NCBI GenBank assembly: GCA_007570785.1
Contig: ML661900.1
Coordinates: 4,670,864-4,734,863, forward strand
Direction of reading: 5' to 3'
Length of the DNA: 64,000 nt
Source: Antilocapra americana
Taxonomy: Eukaryota > Chordata > Mammalia > Artiodactyla > Antilocapridae
The notes beneath the pieces are model-generated. The model was given only the letters and a program-made list of their open reading frames with translations. It was not told the origin of the DNA and did no database searches. Position 1 is the stretch's first letter; every line of letters begins with the position of its first letter. This document shows, one piece after another, positions 43,393 through 54,215 of the stretch. Made by a program: the position numbers and the translations under genes.

Positions 43393-43618
43393 CATGCATG
43401 TGTGCTAAGTAGCTTCAGTCGTGTCCGACTCTTTGAGACCCTGTGGACTGTAGCCCTCCAGGCTCCTCTGTCCGTGGGATTTTCCAGGCAAGAATACTGG
43501 AATGTGCTGCCATTTCCTCCTCCAGGGGATCTTCCGGCCCAGGGATCAAACAGCGTCTCCTGAGTCTCCTGCATTGGTAGGCGGGTTCTTTACCACCAGC
43601 GCCACCTGGGAAGTGCCT
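43393..43618 (-). mobile_element. Bov-tA SINE, minus strand, perfect target-site duplication
   Basis: Full-length reverse element flanked by identical 'gaagacctagga' at 43,381-43,392 and 43,619-43,630. Confidence 0.97.
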
Positions 43619-44033
43619 GAAGACCTAGGAGACTAAAGCTTTACTACAAACAAGAGGCAAGGGACCCGATGAGGGAGGGGGTTTGTCCCCAAGAAGGCCA
43701 CCACACAGGGTCCTGCTCAGTTTCAACAAAAGCCTGTTTAGAAACCTTTAAAAATGGAAGAAAAGACAGCATCTGCCAAAAGAAACAAAAACAAAAATAA
43801 GCATAAATGTAACAAGAGTAGATAGATGTGAAAAATAACCCACTGAAAATCTTAGAAGTGAAATGATATACGCATTGGGGGAAAACTCTCCAAACTTGGA
43901 TAAATTCTGAACTACACATGGCCAAAGAGAAATTTAGTGAATTGGAAGCTAGTACTAAGGAATTTAAGTAGAACACAGCATAGAAAGGTAAAGATATAAA
44001 CAGCCCATTAAGAAAAATGGAAAGTAAATTAAG

Positions 44034-44100
44034 TTGTTGTTGCTCAGTCGCTAAGTCATGTCCCACTCTTTGTAACCCCATGGACTGCAGCATGCCATTT
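44034..44100 (-). mobile_element. BovB 3' fragment, minus strand
   Basis: 'gttgttgttgctcagtcgct' and 'ccatggactgcagcatgcca' are the reverse of the BovB 3' terminus, including its short GTT tail repeat. Confidence 0.85.
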
Positions 44101-44653
44101 GTTGGGAGGATCTAACAAATACCTAATAGGAGAAGAGAATCAAGGGATGGAAGGGAAGTAATAGTCAAAAATATAAAAACAGATTATTTCCTAGTATTAA
44201 AGGAAAAGATAAGTTCTCAGAGTGGAAGTAAACATGGAATGTCTGGCATCATAAATACAGCTAAATCACAGCTAGACACACGGTAGTGCAACTGCAGAAC
44301 ATCAAAAATAAGGATTAAAATGTAGCGGCTTCCAGAGAGGAAAGACATTTCACCTATCAAAGTACTGACAACAAGACATACAGACCTCTCATTAATAAGC
44401 GGCCAGAAATCCATGGAGCAAATGCTTCAAAGTACTGAGTATAAAAAAATGGAGGTTAAAATTCCATTTGCAGCTAAATAATCACTCAAGATTAAAACAA
44501 AATAAAACCTTTGTCAGACTTACAAAGACTAGAAAATTGATACCCAAGGACCTTCACTGAAAGAAGTCCTAAAGGATGTACTTCAGCAAAATGATAAGTG
44601 AACCTAATGGAAAAGATAGGGTGTAAAACCATAAGAATGAGTCCAGAAATTAG

Positions 44654-44693
<40 letters not shown>

Positions 44694-44712
44694 TATACGT
44701 ATGTATATACTA
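44654..44712. repeat. (TA)n(CA)n compound microsatellite
   Basis: TA run of about 11 units joined to a CA run of about 8 units, then ATACGTATGTATATAC. Alternating throughout. Confidence 0.95.
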
Positions 44713-44784
44713 TATATTAGGGTTTCCTGTGTGTAAGCATGCACACATACATACATATATGCTAACTAAAATGTTGACCATAAA

Positions 44785-44996
44785 GTCTTCCCCAGTGGCT
44801 CAGCAGTAAAGAATCCACCTCCAATGCAGAAGACACAGGTTCAATCCCTGGGTTGGGAAGATCCCCTGCAGAGGAAGTGACAACCCACTCCAATATTCTT
44901 GCCTGGAGAATTGCATGGACAGAGGAGCTTGGCAAGTTATAGTCCCTTGAGGTCGCAAAAAGAGTTGGACGTGACTGAGCAACTAAACAACATAAT
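44785..44996 (+). mobile_element. Bov-tA SINE, plus strand, perfect target-site duplication
   Basis: Full-length element flanked by 'ttgaccataaa' at 44,774-44,784 and 44,997-45,007. Confidence 0.97.
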
Positions 44997-45486
44997 TTGA
45001 CCATAAAAATGATAATAATCATAATAGCTACTGTTACCTTTTTTTAAAAAAGATATAATATTTTAGACAATGATATTGAGTACTTGTCCAGAGGATAATA
45101 AGGATACTGAATAACCCATGAACTTTGTTTTTAAAAAATAAGTAAATATGTATATTGAAAATGTAAGAGTACCACTAAAGATTATAAATACAATTTATAG
45201 GTTGTGATATGCAACTAAAGCAATATTTAGAAATAATGTATAATCATAAATGAATTTATTAAAACATGGAAAAATTTTCAACACCTTAAGTTCTTAAATT
45301 CAAAAGCAGAGGGAAAAAAAACAAAACAGTAAGTCCAAAGAAAGTAAAAGGAAGAAAATAATAAAGAAAAGATTTTTAAAAATTATTTTAATTGGAAACA
45401 AAAGCAACAGAGAGATACAGCAGTCAAATTATTTCATCGCATCTGCTCTGCAGAGTTATATCTTTACATGCTATAAAAACTTTCTA

Positions 45487-46212
45487 AATTTGTTTTTAAG
45501 AGTTATCACTTAGCTGGCTTAAAACTCAACATTCAAAAAACTAAGATCATGGCATCCGGTCCCATCACTTCATGGTGAACAGATGGGGGAAAAGTGGGAA
45601 CAGTGACAGATTTTATTTTCCTGGGCTCCAAAATCACTGCGGACAGTGACTGCAGCCATGAAATTAAAAAATGTTTAGTCCTTGGAAGGAAAGCTATGAC
45701 AGTGTATTAAACCTAGACAGTGTATTAAAAAACAGAGACATCACTTTGACAACAAAGGTCTGCATACTCAAAGCTTTTTTTCCTAATAGTCATGTATGGA
45801 TGTGAGAATTGGCCCACAAAGAAGTCTGAGCACCAGAGAATTGATGCCTTCAAATTGTGGTCCTGGAGAAGACTCCTGAGAGTCCCTTGGACTGCAAAGA
45901 AATCAAGCCAGGCAATCCTAAAGGAAATCAACCCTGAATATTCATTGGAAGAACTGATGCTGAAGCTGAAGCTCCAATACTTTGGCCACCTGATGTAAAG
46001 TGCTTCATTGGAAAAGGCCCTGATGCTGGGAAAGATAGAGGGCAAGAGGAGAAGGTGGTAAAAGAAGATGAAGTGATTGGATGGCATCACTGACTCAGTG
46101 GACATGAGTTTGAGCAAACTCCAGGAGATGGTGAAGGACAGGAAAGCCAGGCATGTTGCAGTCCATGGGGTAGCAAAGAGTTCAACGTGACTTAGCGACC
46201 AAACAACAGCAT
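45487..46212 (+). mobile_element. BovB (RTE-type LINE) 3' region, plus strand, degraded
   Basis: About 725 bp. A plus-strand frame at 45,792-45,998 encodes a peptide with GCENWPTKKSEHQRIDAF and RRLLRVPWTAKKS and then SLEELMLKLKLQYFGHLM. This is the conserved segment after the RTE/BovB reverse-transcriptase core. The upstream frame is broken by stops and a local duplication of 'gacagtgtattaaa' at 45,698-45,731. It ends in the BovB 3' terminus ('gtgacttagcgaccaaacaac'). 5'-truncated and not autonomous. Confidence 0.95.
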
Positions 46213-46610
46213 ACAATTTGTTTGGGTAATCCCATTATATCTGATCTTCCTCTTTTCAGGTGGTTTGATGATGGACTTTAAATACAGGCCTGAATGTTTT
46301 GACCAGGGAGTGGGGATGGAAATCTTTGCCAAATACTTTCAGGTTACCTACCTTATTTGCATCCTCTGAACACACAGTGAAGTGGGGAGGGTGGGGCTGT
46401 CACTGAGGGTCAGAGAGGCAGAGACTGAATGGCGCTGAGTGGCACAGCCAGAAACAGAACCCACGTCCCAACCCCACTCCCACAACTCCAGTTTTTCCCA
46501 TGTCTCCCCAAGTCACCTCCTAGCTGCAGGGGGATTGTGAAGTATCTTTCCTTGAAGCCTCCTCCCTGAGCCTGATTCAGACTAATCTTGTGCATATAAC
46601 CTCATTCAAG
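46213..46610. other. Single-copy DNA
   Basis: Possible antisense MIR trace at about 46,400-46,470 ('gggtcagagaggcagagac'). No exon supported. Confidence 0.35.
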
Positions 46611-46622
46611 ATGCCAGAGGTG

Positions 46623-46848
46623 GGACTTCCCTGGTGGTCCAGTGATTAAGAACCTGCCTTCCAATGCAGGGGATGTGGGTTCAAACCCTGGTCAGGGAAC
46701 TAAAGTCTCACATGCCAGGGGGCAACTAAGCTTGATCTCTGCATTTAAAGAGATGCCCTAGTGCTACAAGGAAGACCCTTCACAGCCAAAACAAAAAATA
46801 AATAAAATTTTTAAAAATATTTTTTTAAATAGTAAAAGAAAAAAAAAT
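46623..46848 (+). mobile_element. CHR-type SINE, plus strand, target-site duplication
   Basis: Head 'ggacttccctggtggtccag', body 'ggtcagggaactaaagtctc', long A/T-rich tail. Flanked by 'atgccagaggtg' and 'atgccagagatg' at 46,611-46,622 and 46,849-46,860 (one mismatch). Confidence 0.95.
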
Positions 46849-46860
46849 ATGCCAGAGATG

Positions 46861-47649
46861 AGAGAAAGCCAGTGTCCCTGGGGATCATTGCCGAGCAGTC
46901 CAGGCTCCCCTCACTCTCCCTTGGGGAGAACAACAGATCTTAGAACATGAAGCTATGCATCTGCAGAGCAGTCTCCAGCACCCCGTGTTTGAGACTGTGA
47001 GGAGACGAGAGGAGGGGCAACATAACAAGACCAGAGCCAGCATTTTGAGGTGGGGAGAAAAAGAACTCTTGTGAAAAAAATTGCCATTCTTTGGATCTGC
47101 TTAAGATGGGGCCCAGCCGTTCTTTAGTTAATCTCTCCACATACTTAGAAAGAAAGTTAAATCACTGACAACTTCTCAGTAGAATGACTTGGCCCAATAT
47201 TGTGGTTATAAAACTCTAGACTGGTAAATTTCCTTGTCTGTGAAATGTCCTTCCCCAGAGAGCTTCCAGAGCACAGCAGACATGCATCGATGTGAGAGTG
47301 GGCAGTTAGATCCAGCCTGAGATGGAGGCCAGAGGTGGGCTCTGGGTTCCCTGCCCAGCCTGCTCAGCCACCCCTCTCCCTGGGTGAGCTGCTCCGTGTT
47401 TATTGCATCAAGATGGCATCTGATTCTCCCACAAGTTCTGACCTAATGGGCTAGACTCTAAGACAACCTTCAGGTGAGTCACCAGCCACTGGCCTGGTGC
47501 TAGCACCACGTTTCCCTGGAGGAGAAAGAAGGATGTCCTTGTTGCCAGGGGTTCCTGTGGAGTGAAGGAAAGACAGAAGTTAGCATGCCCACCCAATTCC
47601 ATCACACTGTCATGCTCTTGAAAGAAAATACTCTGCAATTTGCTTTGAA
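46861..47649. other. Single-copy DNA
   Basis: No repeat, exon or motif cluster supported. Confidence 0.35.
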
Positions 47650-47790
47650 ATCTTAAAGACAGAAAAATACCAAGTCACAGAGTAGTCAAAGCTGAAAGGA
47701 ACCTTAGACAACTGGTCCAATCCCCTGACTGTTTGGAGAAGGAAATTGAGGCCCAGGGTCACACAATGAGGATTCGGTGGGCCTGAGTCT
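47650..47790 (-). mobile_element. MIR-family (MIR3-like) SINE, minus strand
   Basis: 'agctgaaaggaaccttagac', 'aactggtccaatcccctgac', 'aaattgaggcccagggtcac' in the order of an antisense core-SINE. Subfamily uncertain. Confidence 0.6.
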
Positions 47791-47934
47791 GCAGCCCCCA
47801 GGTTCGGCCCCCGCCACCTGCTGCTCTCACCCCAAGGCCCTCGCTGCAATGGGGACCAAATCTCCACTGCCCGGAGGGGAAGCCTGAGGAGCAGGAGAGA
47901 GAAGAAAAGAAGGGGGAGGACAGAACACGGGGTG

Positions 47935-48200
47935 GCAGGAAGCAGCATGAATTTGCTCAGCCCAACTGTACTTGATCAATCGTCAGCGAGGTGTGCGGGA
48001 GCGGCTGCTGGAACCACAGCTCCCCGGAGCCCCATCACTCAGCGATATGGTAATAAAGTGGCCAGGGCTGGAAAAATGCTATGAGACTCCAGAGAGCTCA
48101 GTCTCATCCCGCCGGATTATAACCCTGTTATCGACACCCCTGAGGCTTGTTCTGTCTCCTTCAGCACCAGCTCTGGAGATGAAAGCGCCAGCGGGATGCA
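47935..48200. promoter_or_regulatory. Candidate conserved non-coding element
   Basis: Unusual non-repeat block: 'gtacttgatcaatcgtcagc', 'cactcagcgatatggtaata', 'ctcatcccgccggattataa', 'ccctgttatcgacacccctg'. It holds several CpGs outside a CpG island. CpGs decay quickly unless selected or unmethylated, so this suggests constraint. TTATC, TGATCAAT and GATTATAA words look like GATA and homeodomain sites. Function inferred. Confidence 0.5.
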
Positions 48201-48721
48201 GTCTGACCCAAGCATCCAGGGCTGGGAGCAAAAGGAGGTAGGTGGCCGGAGAGACTGACTCTTCCAGGGCCACACCTGCCATCGATGTCCCTTCTGCCTG
48301 AGTCCCAACTCCTGCATCCACTGAGGTCTCCGTGGGGCACTGGGCTGTGCTGTGGGGGACAGAGGGAGGAGGAACTGGGGTCAGGCTTGAGGCTCCTGGA
48401 GTACTGGAGACACAGTCGTCACCCGCCCAAAGGTTAGCAGATAACAGAGATTGTGCGGTCCAGCTGTTGATACTCAGAAGACAGACAGGGCCCTGGAGGT
48501 TTCAGAGAGGAAGACAAGCTTCCTGAGGGAGTTGCAGCTACATCGGCCTGGAAGAGCCATAATTCTACTCCCGAAACCATCACCCCGGGCTCCTGCAGAC
48601 CACCACCCTCCTCCCCATCCTCCCACACACGGGTCTGAGAGCATCCTGAACACCAGGTCCCCGCTGCCATCCTGCGTAACTCTCCCCAGCATGTCAATAC
48701 TTCCAGGAGAAAGTCAAAATC
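48201..48721. other. Single-copy DNA
   Basis: Unique GC-rich sequence, no supported exon. Confidence 0.4.
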
Positions 48722-49170
48722 CCATTGTGTCATAATAATATTCAGCCATGAACAGAAATGAAATTCTGATATGTGCGGCAGCATGGGTGAATCTTGAAAC
48801 CATTATGCCAGGTGAGAGAAGCCAGACACAAAAGGACAAATATTGTATGATTCTGCTTGTAAGCGGTACCTAGAAAAGGCAAATTTGTGGAGACAGAAAG
48901 CAGAACTGTGGTTGTCAGGGGCTGGAGGTGGGGGAGAAGGGAGGGGAATTATTGCTCCATGGGGACAGAGTTTCTGTTGGGGAAGATGCATTTCTTGAAA
49001 TGGATGTGGTGATGGTTGTACAACGTTATGAATGTACCTAATGCCAATAAATTGTACACTTAAAATGGTTGAAATGGCAAACTTCATGTTATACATGTAT
49101 TTTACTACAACGTTTAAAAAATTCTTACCCCTGAAACTAATGTTATCTGTCAGTTATACCTCAGTTTTTA
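48722..49170 (+). mobile_element. L1 LINE 3' end, plus strand
   Basis: Sense L1 3' UTR: 'gaacagaaatgaaattctga', 'gcatgggtgaatcttgaaac', 'ggttgtcaggggctggaggt', 'attgtacacttaaaatggtt'. Confidence 0.85.
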
Positions 49171-49309
49171 AAACACCCATCACCCAATGCCGTGCAAGGC
49201 ACCACCGCCTCACCCTAGTTTCAAGAGGGCATGTCCCTAGAATGAGGGGAGAACCAGAAGTCTTGCTGAGCCCTGGGAAGGTCCCCAGAAGCACATAGCT
49301 CACCCCCCG

Positions 49310-49500
49310 AATGACTTCTGTCCTGGCCTCTGCAAACTGATGCTGCCTGCTTTAGGTACTATGCCTGTCCCACCTCTGAGCCTTTCCACAATCTGCTCCT
49401 TGGCTTGGAATTCCAGTCCCCACCCCACTCTCTGGCTAATGCCAGCTGATTCTTCAGGGCACCACGGCCGTGCCACCCTCTCAGTGAATTCTCCCCCACC
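49310..49500 (+). mobile_element. L2 LINE 3' fragment, plus strand
   Basis: Sense L2-like: 'gacttctgtcctggcctctg', 'cttggcttggaattccagtc', 'ctgattcttcagggcaccac'. Diverged. Confidence 0.5.
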
Positions 49501-49597
49501 AGGCACAAGCAGGGTTACAGCTGTCCTCCTCTTGGCAACCATACCTCCTTGGATGCCTGCATCAAGGAACCTCTGCTGCTGAATTTGTGGGACCACT

Positions 49598-49798
49598 GGG
49601 GCTTCCCAGGTGGCTCAGTGGTAAAGAATCCTCCTGCCAATGCAGGAGACACAGGAGATACAGGTCCGATCCCTGGGTCAGGAAGATCCCCTAGAGGAGG
49701 AAATGGCAACCCACTCCAGTATTCTTGCCTGGGAAATCCTAAGGACAGTCCATAGAGTCGCAAAGAGTCAGACATGACTGAGCAACTGAGCACAAGCA
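49598..49798 (+). mobile_element. Bov-tA SINE, plus strand
   Basis: Head 'ggggcttcccaggtggctca', an 'acaggagatacagg' tandem variant in the middle, tail 'gactgagcaactgagcac'. Slightly shortened in the 'cctaaggacagtccatag' region. Confidence 0.95.
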
Positions 49799-50465
49799 GG
49801 AAAATGATACCACCCTCTTGAAGTGAAGCTGGACAAGGCAGCCTAAGACATCACAACAAAGACTCCAGTGTCACTTCCTGTGGGCATTCTTAATTAAAGC
49901 AACAACAACAAGCCACATCGCTAATCAGAGGTAGAATCTGGGTTACTTCCCCAGCATTTTCGATTTGAATGTAAGCCGTGGGTCAAAAGTGATAGAGGCA
50001 GTGCTAGGGTCAAGCTTATTATTAACTTCCCAAGAGAATGTAGTGATATTTTGGTCCACCAGCAACTGAGAATAGGAAAAAAAAGAAGATAGGACTTAGA
50101 GAAAAATCAAAAGCTAAAAGCTGGAGCTATCCATCTCTCTAGGAGAACTTTTAAGTGGCCCCAACTAGAAGAACTTAAAATATGGATATCAGCTTAAAAC
50201 GTTTATGATCTACAAAAATAATACTCTACCAATCAAGATTTGATTTCCTATTCTATCCTGGTACAGAGGATGCTGAATTTACTTAAATAAAATCACATTC
50301 GCTACATGGATAGATGATAGATACATACATACCTAGACAGACAGAGATATGAAGACATAGAGCCATAGACATACATGTACCTAAAAATACTTAGATTTGA
50401 ATCCTTGTATTTACAAGAATTGATGATGTGACTTGTAAAGCAGCACATCCTAAACATCAGCAAGT
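49799..50465. other. Single-copy, AT-rich DNA
   Basis: A degenerate GATA/ATAC simple-repeat patch lies at about 50,306-50,375. The block at 49,885-49,945 ('gcattcttaattaaagcaac', 'catcgctaatcagaggtag') might be a weak regulatory island. Confidence 0.4.
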
Positions 50466-50469
50466 CTAG

Positions 50470-50830
50470 TACTGTGTCTGTGTCCCCTGTGTCCTCATCT
50501 AGACTGTGAACTCATTTTTTAAAAATAGTTATTTATTTATTTATCATTTACTTGGCTGCGCTGGGTCTTATCTGGCTGTGTCATTGCAGCACGCATGATC
50601 TTTAGTTGTGGCATGCAAACTCTTAGCTGTGGCAAGTAGGATCTAGTTCCCCAACCAGGGATCGAACCCAGGCACCCTGCATTGGGAACGTGGACTCTTA
50701 GCCATTGGACCACCAGGGAAGTCCCTAGACTGTGAATACCTTGAGGACAGGTCTCTCTGTAGTCTCAGCCCAGCAGAGTTTGGCCCATAAACCAAAATAA
50801 ATGCCTGCTTGGTAATTTAATGAGTTAGTC
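50470..50830 (+). mobile_element. L2 LINE 3' end, plus strand, split by a CHR SINE
   Basis: 'cctcatctagactgtgaa' before the SINE and 'taccttgaggacaggtctct', 'aaataaatgcctgcttgg' after it are consecutive parts of the L2 3' terminus. Confidence 0.6.
50511..50724 (-). mobile_element. CHR-type SINE, minus strand, perfect target-site duplication
   Basis: T-rich/TTTATTTATTTAT tail, 'tagttccccaaccagggatc', head 'ggaccaccagggaagtcc'. Flanked by identical 'ctagactgtgaa' at 50,499-50,510 and 50,725-50,736. Nested in an L2. Confidence 0.96.
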
Positions 50831-51204
50831 TCTGTTTCTCCAGCACCCAGCACAGGACATGATTCTCAGCCAAAGCCTAGTACGTACTGGGGAAAAAAAG
50901 GGAGGAAGGACCTGATCACTGATACAATGTCCCCTGCTGTAGACTGACCTACCTCCTAACGCTAAGCGCTTGGAGAAGCAGAAGTCGCTGCAGACAGAGA
51001 GCCAGGTGGCCCTGCTCACTAGTCTGCCCCTGTGGGGAGGACGGCAAGAGGGTGAGGGGCTCAGCAGAGTTGCCTCCATCACTGAGAGGCCAGACCGCCC
51101 GGGCTGTGGGGTCATGAAGGCTAAGGCAGGAGCTGCTTGGAACTCTCCGTGAGCTGCAAGTAGCTCAAAGTCCACAGTTTAGGATGGCGAAATCCAAGCG
51201 AAAT
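50831..51204. other. Single-copy DNA
   Basis: No exon or repeat supported. Confidence 0.35.
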
Positions 51205-51690
51205 TTCAAGATGAGACTGCTCACTGTAGCAGTGTTTGTAATAGCAAAAAAACAAAGCAAACACAAACAAAAACTGAACAATCCAAATACCCTTTGAAAG
51301 GAAAATGGGTACATGGGGATAGAATCACTCTATGAAATACTGAACTATAATAAAGTGGGAGAAGTCACAGCTACATGCAGTCATATGAATAAATCTTAGC
51401 AACACTTAACAACATTGAGTGAAGAAGTAAATCACAGAAGATCACATATAACATGATGGATGCCTTTCTATAAGGTTCACAACTAAAATCAAAAGCATAT
51501 TGTTCACTCATCCCAAGAAAAAAAAATTTCTATTTCTTTAACGTTGTAGCTATATGAGATGATGGATGTTCACTAAACCTACTGTGGTCATCATTTCATG
51601 ATGTGCGTAAATCAAATCATTATGTTCTACACCTTAAACTTACACCGTGCTGTACGTCAATTACCTCGCAATAAAAACAAAAGAACAATG
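51205..51690 (+). mobile_element. L1 LINE 3' end, plus strand
   Basis: Sense L1 3' end: 'gtagcagtgtttgtaatagc', 'gcagtcatatgaataaatct', 'aatcattatgttctacacct', 'aacttacaccgtgctgtacg'. Two differently aged 3' segments may be joined near 51,530. Confidence 0.8.
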
Positions 51691-51714
51691 AAAACTTATT
51701 ATTTCAGTATCCAC

Positions 51715-52125
51715 AGGTATGTGACTGTGGTATCCAAGCTCCAAGCTTGACAAAACTTCCAATTTTTTCTCCTTTGTAGGTACTTGCCCTCTTGAAATTA
51801 GGGAAAGCCATGGGAAGAGCTTTGGCCAGTGAAATGTCACCGAAGTGTTCAATGTCAGATTAGGGCAGAAACGTCTAAGTATGGGTGCTTAGTTGTTACT
51901 CTCTTCCCCTGCCAAAGCAAACCCCAGATCTTAGTGCTGAATAGCAATCCCATAGGATGGTGGCTGCACCGTGCCTGGGGTCCACGTCTGCAAAGCCCTT
52001 GGCTAATCTACATTGGCCATGTGGCATGAGTGAGAAATAAAATTTTGGTGAGTAAAGCTGCTGAGATGAGGGATTATTTGTTACTGTAGCATAACCTGGT
52101 TCATCCTGACTGATACAATAATAAA
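51715..52125 (+). mobile_element. Old LTR (ERVL/MaLR-like), plus strand
   Basis: 'gccatgtggcatgagtgaga', AATAAAATTTTGG (polyadenylation signal at about 52,036), 'tatttgttactgtagcataa', 'cctgactgatacaa' resemble the 3' half and end of an old mammalian LTR. Family uncertain. Confidence 0.5.
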
Positions 52126-52320
52126 ATTATATTTAAAGTCAAGATAGTGTTAAACACAGAATTCAGCATTGTGATTACCTTCTGAGAGGGAGGCAGAGGA
52201 ATAAGATAAGGGAGGAGGAGCACAAGATTAGTGCAAATATTGTTAAAGCTACAGATCTTAGGCTGAGTTCTGAGTCCACACCTGTTCACCATAGTATTAT
52301 AAACAAAAATAGGTCATTGT

Positions 52321-52566
52321 AAGACTTCCCTGGTGAGCCGGTGGCTGAGACTCCGCACTCCCAGTGCAGGGTGCCTGGGTTCAATCCCTGGTCAGGGAAC
52401 TAGATCTCACATGCCACAACTAAGAATTTTCATGCTGTAACTGAAAATCCCACATGCCCCAACTAAAGATTCCACGTGCCATAATGAAGACTGAAGATCC
52501 CATGAGTGCAAATAAGACCCAGCACCGCCAGGTAAGTAAATAAATGTATTTTTTAAAAGAACAGCT
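52321..52566 (+). mobile_element. CHR-type SINE, plus strand
   Basis: Head 'agacttccctggtgagccgg', body with three diverged 'cacatgcc'-type repeats, tail AAATAAATG. Similar AATAG(G/A)TCA(T/G)TGTAA words on both sides suggest a target-site duplication. Confidence 0.92.
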
Positions 52567-52769
52567 TTAAAAAAAATAGATCAGTGTAAACAAACTGCTT
52601 AATTAAAGTTGCCCTGTGTGGGCCAATAATGAGTGTGTCATAACCAGGGGTTGTGATTACCCAGCTCTGTGTATCCGAAGTCCATTTAAAAATGAAAAGA
52701 AAAGAGAGTGTCACTCGGATATGAGCCAGAAACCCAACCATTGTACCTGCTTGCATCTCATCTTGTAGA

Positions 52770-52966
52770 ATATGTGTTAGTCACTCAGTCGTGTCCGACT
52801 CTTTGCAACCCCGTGGACTGTAGCCCACCAGGCTTCTCTCTCTGTCCATGGAATTCTCCAGGCAAGAATACTGGAGTGGATTGCCATTCCCTTCTCCAGA
52901 GGAACTTCCCAACCGAGGGATCGAACCCTGGTCTCCTGCATCGCAGGCAGATTCTTTACCATACCT
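52770..52966 (-). mobile_element. Bov-tA SINE, minus strand
   Basis: 'gttagtcactcagtcgtgtc' tail to 'gcaggcagattctttaccat' head. The terminal head bases are missing. A small CT expansion ('tctctctctgtcc') occurs at about 52,836-52,847. Confidence 0.95.
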
Positions 52967-54054
52967 TGCAGCATAACAGCCAACACAGTGTTGAAGGAGG
53001 GCAGGGAATGAGCTCAGATGTGCGGTTTTTCCCCTAATTCCCTGAGGTCCAGGGCCTGAGATGTCACTCTCCACAGCCCCTCCTCCAGACTCCCCCAAGA
53101 AAACTATCAGGCCAGCTGGTTAGGGAGGTGGGAGACAGGAGCCTCACAGAGCCTTTGTTCCTGCCAGTTCATCAAACCAGCCCAAAGCCTCATTTCAATA
53201 TATTTGCATGAAATGGTTTCATCCCAAAGTTGCTGCCTCCCTACCCCCATCCCCCACCCTAGAGTGCCCACAGTCCCCTAGACCAACCCCAGGCCCCTTT
53301 GGATGGTGTCATATTTACCAGGAAAAATTCTTGCTTTTTCTGCACCCCAGACATCATAAATCTTACATAACTTTTTCTGCCTCAACCCTGATGCTAAATT
53401 CACTGCATTCGATGGGGAGTCACTGGGGAGTTTTCAGCCGGAGAGGGTGTGGTGGGATTTGCAACTTGAAAGCTGCTCTAGATACCGGTGGGGGACAAGG
53501 GTGGAGGCAGAGGGACCACTAGGAGAACAAGCAAGGCATCAGAACCTGGGGCGGGGGGCGGGGAGGCACAGGAGTGGGAGGCCCCTGGGGCAGACCCCAG
53601 AGCCTCCCAGAGGGTGGGATCAAGAACTTGGCAGGGAGTCAGAGGGGCACAACCTGACTCCACGGTCACTGGGGAAGACAAGGGAGGGGACCTGCCACCC
53701 ACCTGCTCCCGACACCACTTGAGGTGCAGAGAAGGAGAGAAACATCCTGGGAAACGTCTGCGTGGGGCTGTGGCCTCTGGAGGAGCCTGGGCTGGAGGTG
53801 GGGATGAAGCAGGGTCAGCCATTTATCTTTGAACTTTTAAAACTAGTTGCATATATTAATTTAACCAAAAAAAATCAACTGAAAACATAAAGAGTCAGAA
53901 CGCCTCAGTCATGTGTTCTTATACACGTGAGCTTCCAGGAGTTCACAGCCCTAGAAATTATGCACCAACTTGAACAAGCAGATACAGATTTCTTTCTGAA
54001 AAAGAGTCTATATATTTTATTGAATTCTCTGAAGAGCCTGTGACCTGGGAATAC
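52967..54054. other. Single-copy DNA, GC-rich to 53.8 kb then AT-rich
   Basis: 53,540-53,560 is a G-rich run with possible quadruplex potential ('ggggcggggggcggggagg'). Overlapping frames on both strands at 53,478-53,832 are chance frames of GC-rich sequence. 53,820-53,960 is AT-rich and unassigned. Confidence 0.4.
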
Positions 54055-54215
54055 TAATGAACATTTATATAACACCACACTTCGGGCTCTACACTATGTA
54101 TATATATTCGTTTAATCTTCAACAGCAGCCCTGTGAGAGACAGTTTCTTGTCATCCCCATTTTGCATATGTAGGGACTGAGGCGCAAGGAGACAAAGCAA
54201 GATGCTAAAGTTTGC
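54055..54215 (-). mobile_element. MIR SINE, minus strand
   Basis: Antisense MIR: 'cgtttaatcttcaacagcag', 'ccctgtgagagacagtttct', 'ccattttgcatatgtaggga'. Confidence 0.75.

Larger units (their letters stand above)
43640..45420 (+). mobile_element. Old L1 5'/ORF1-region remnants, plus strand, interrupted
   Basis: A-rich sense-strand sequence with L1-like phrases: 'ccttcactgaaagaagtcct', 'aaaggatgtacttcagcaaa', 'taagttcttaaattcaaaag'. It is interrupted by a BovB fragment, a microsatellite and a Bov-tA. No open frame survives. The match is weak in places, so boundaries are approximate. Confidence 0.5.
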
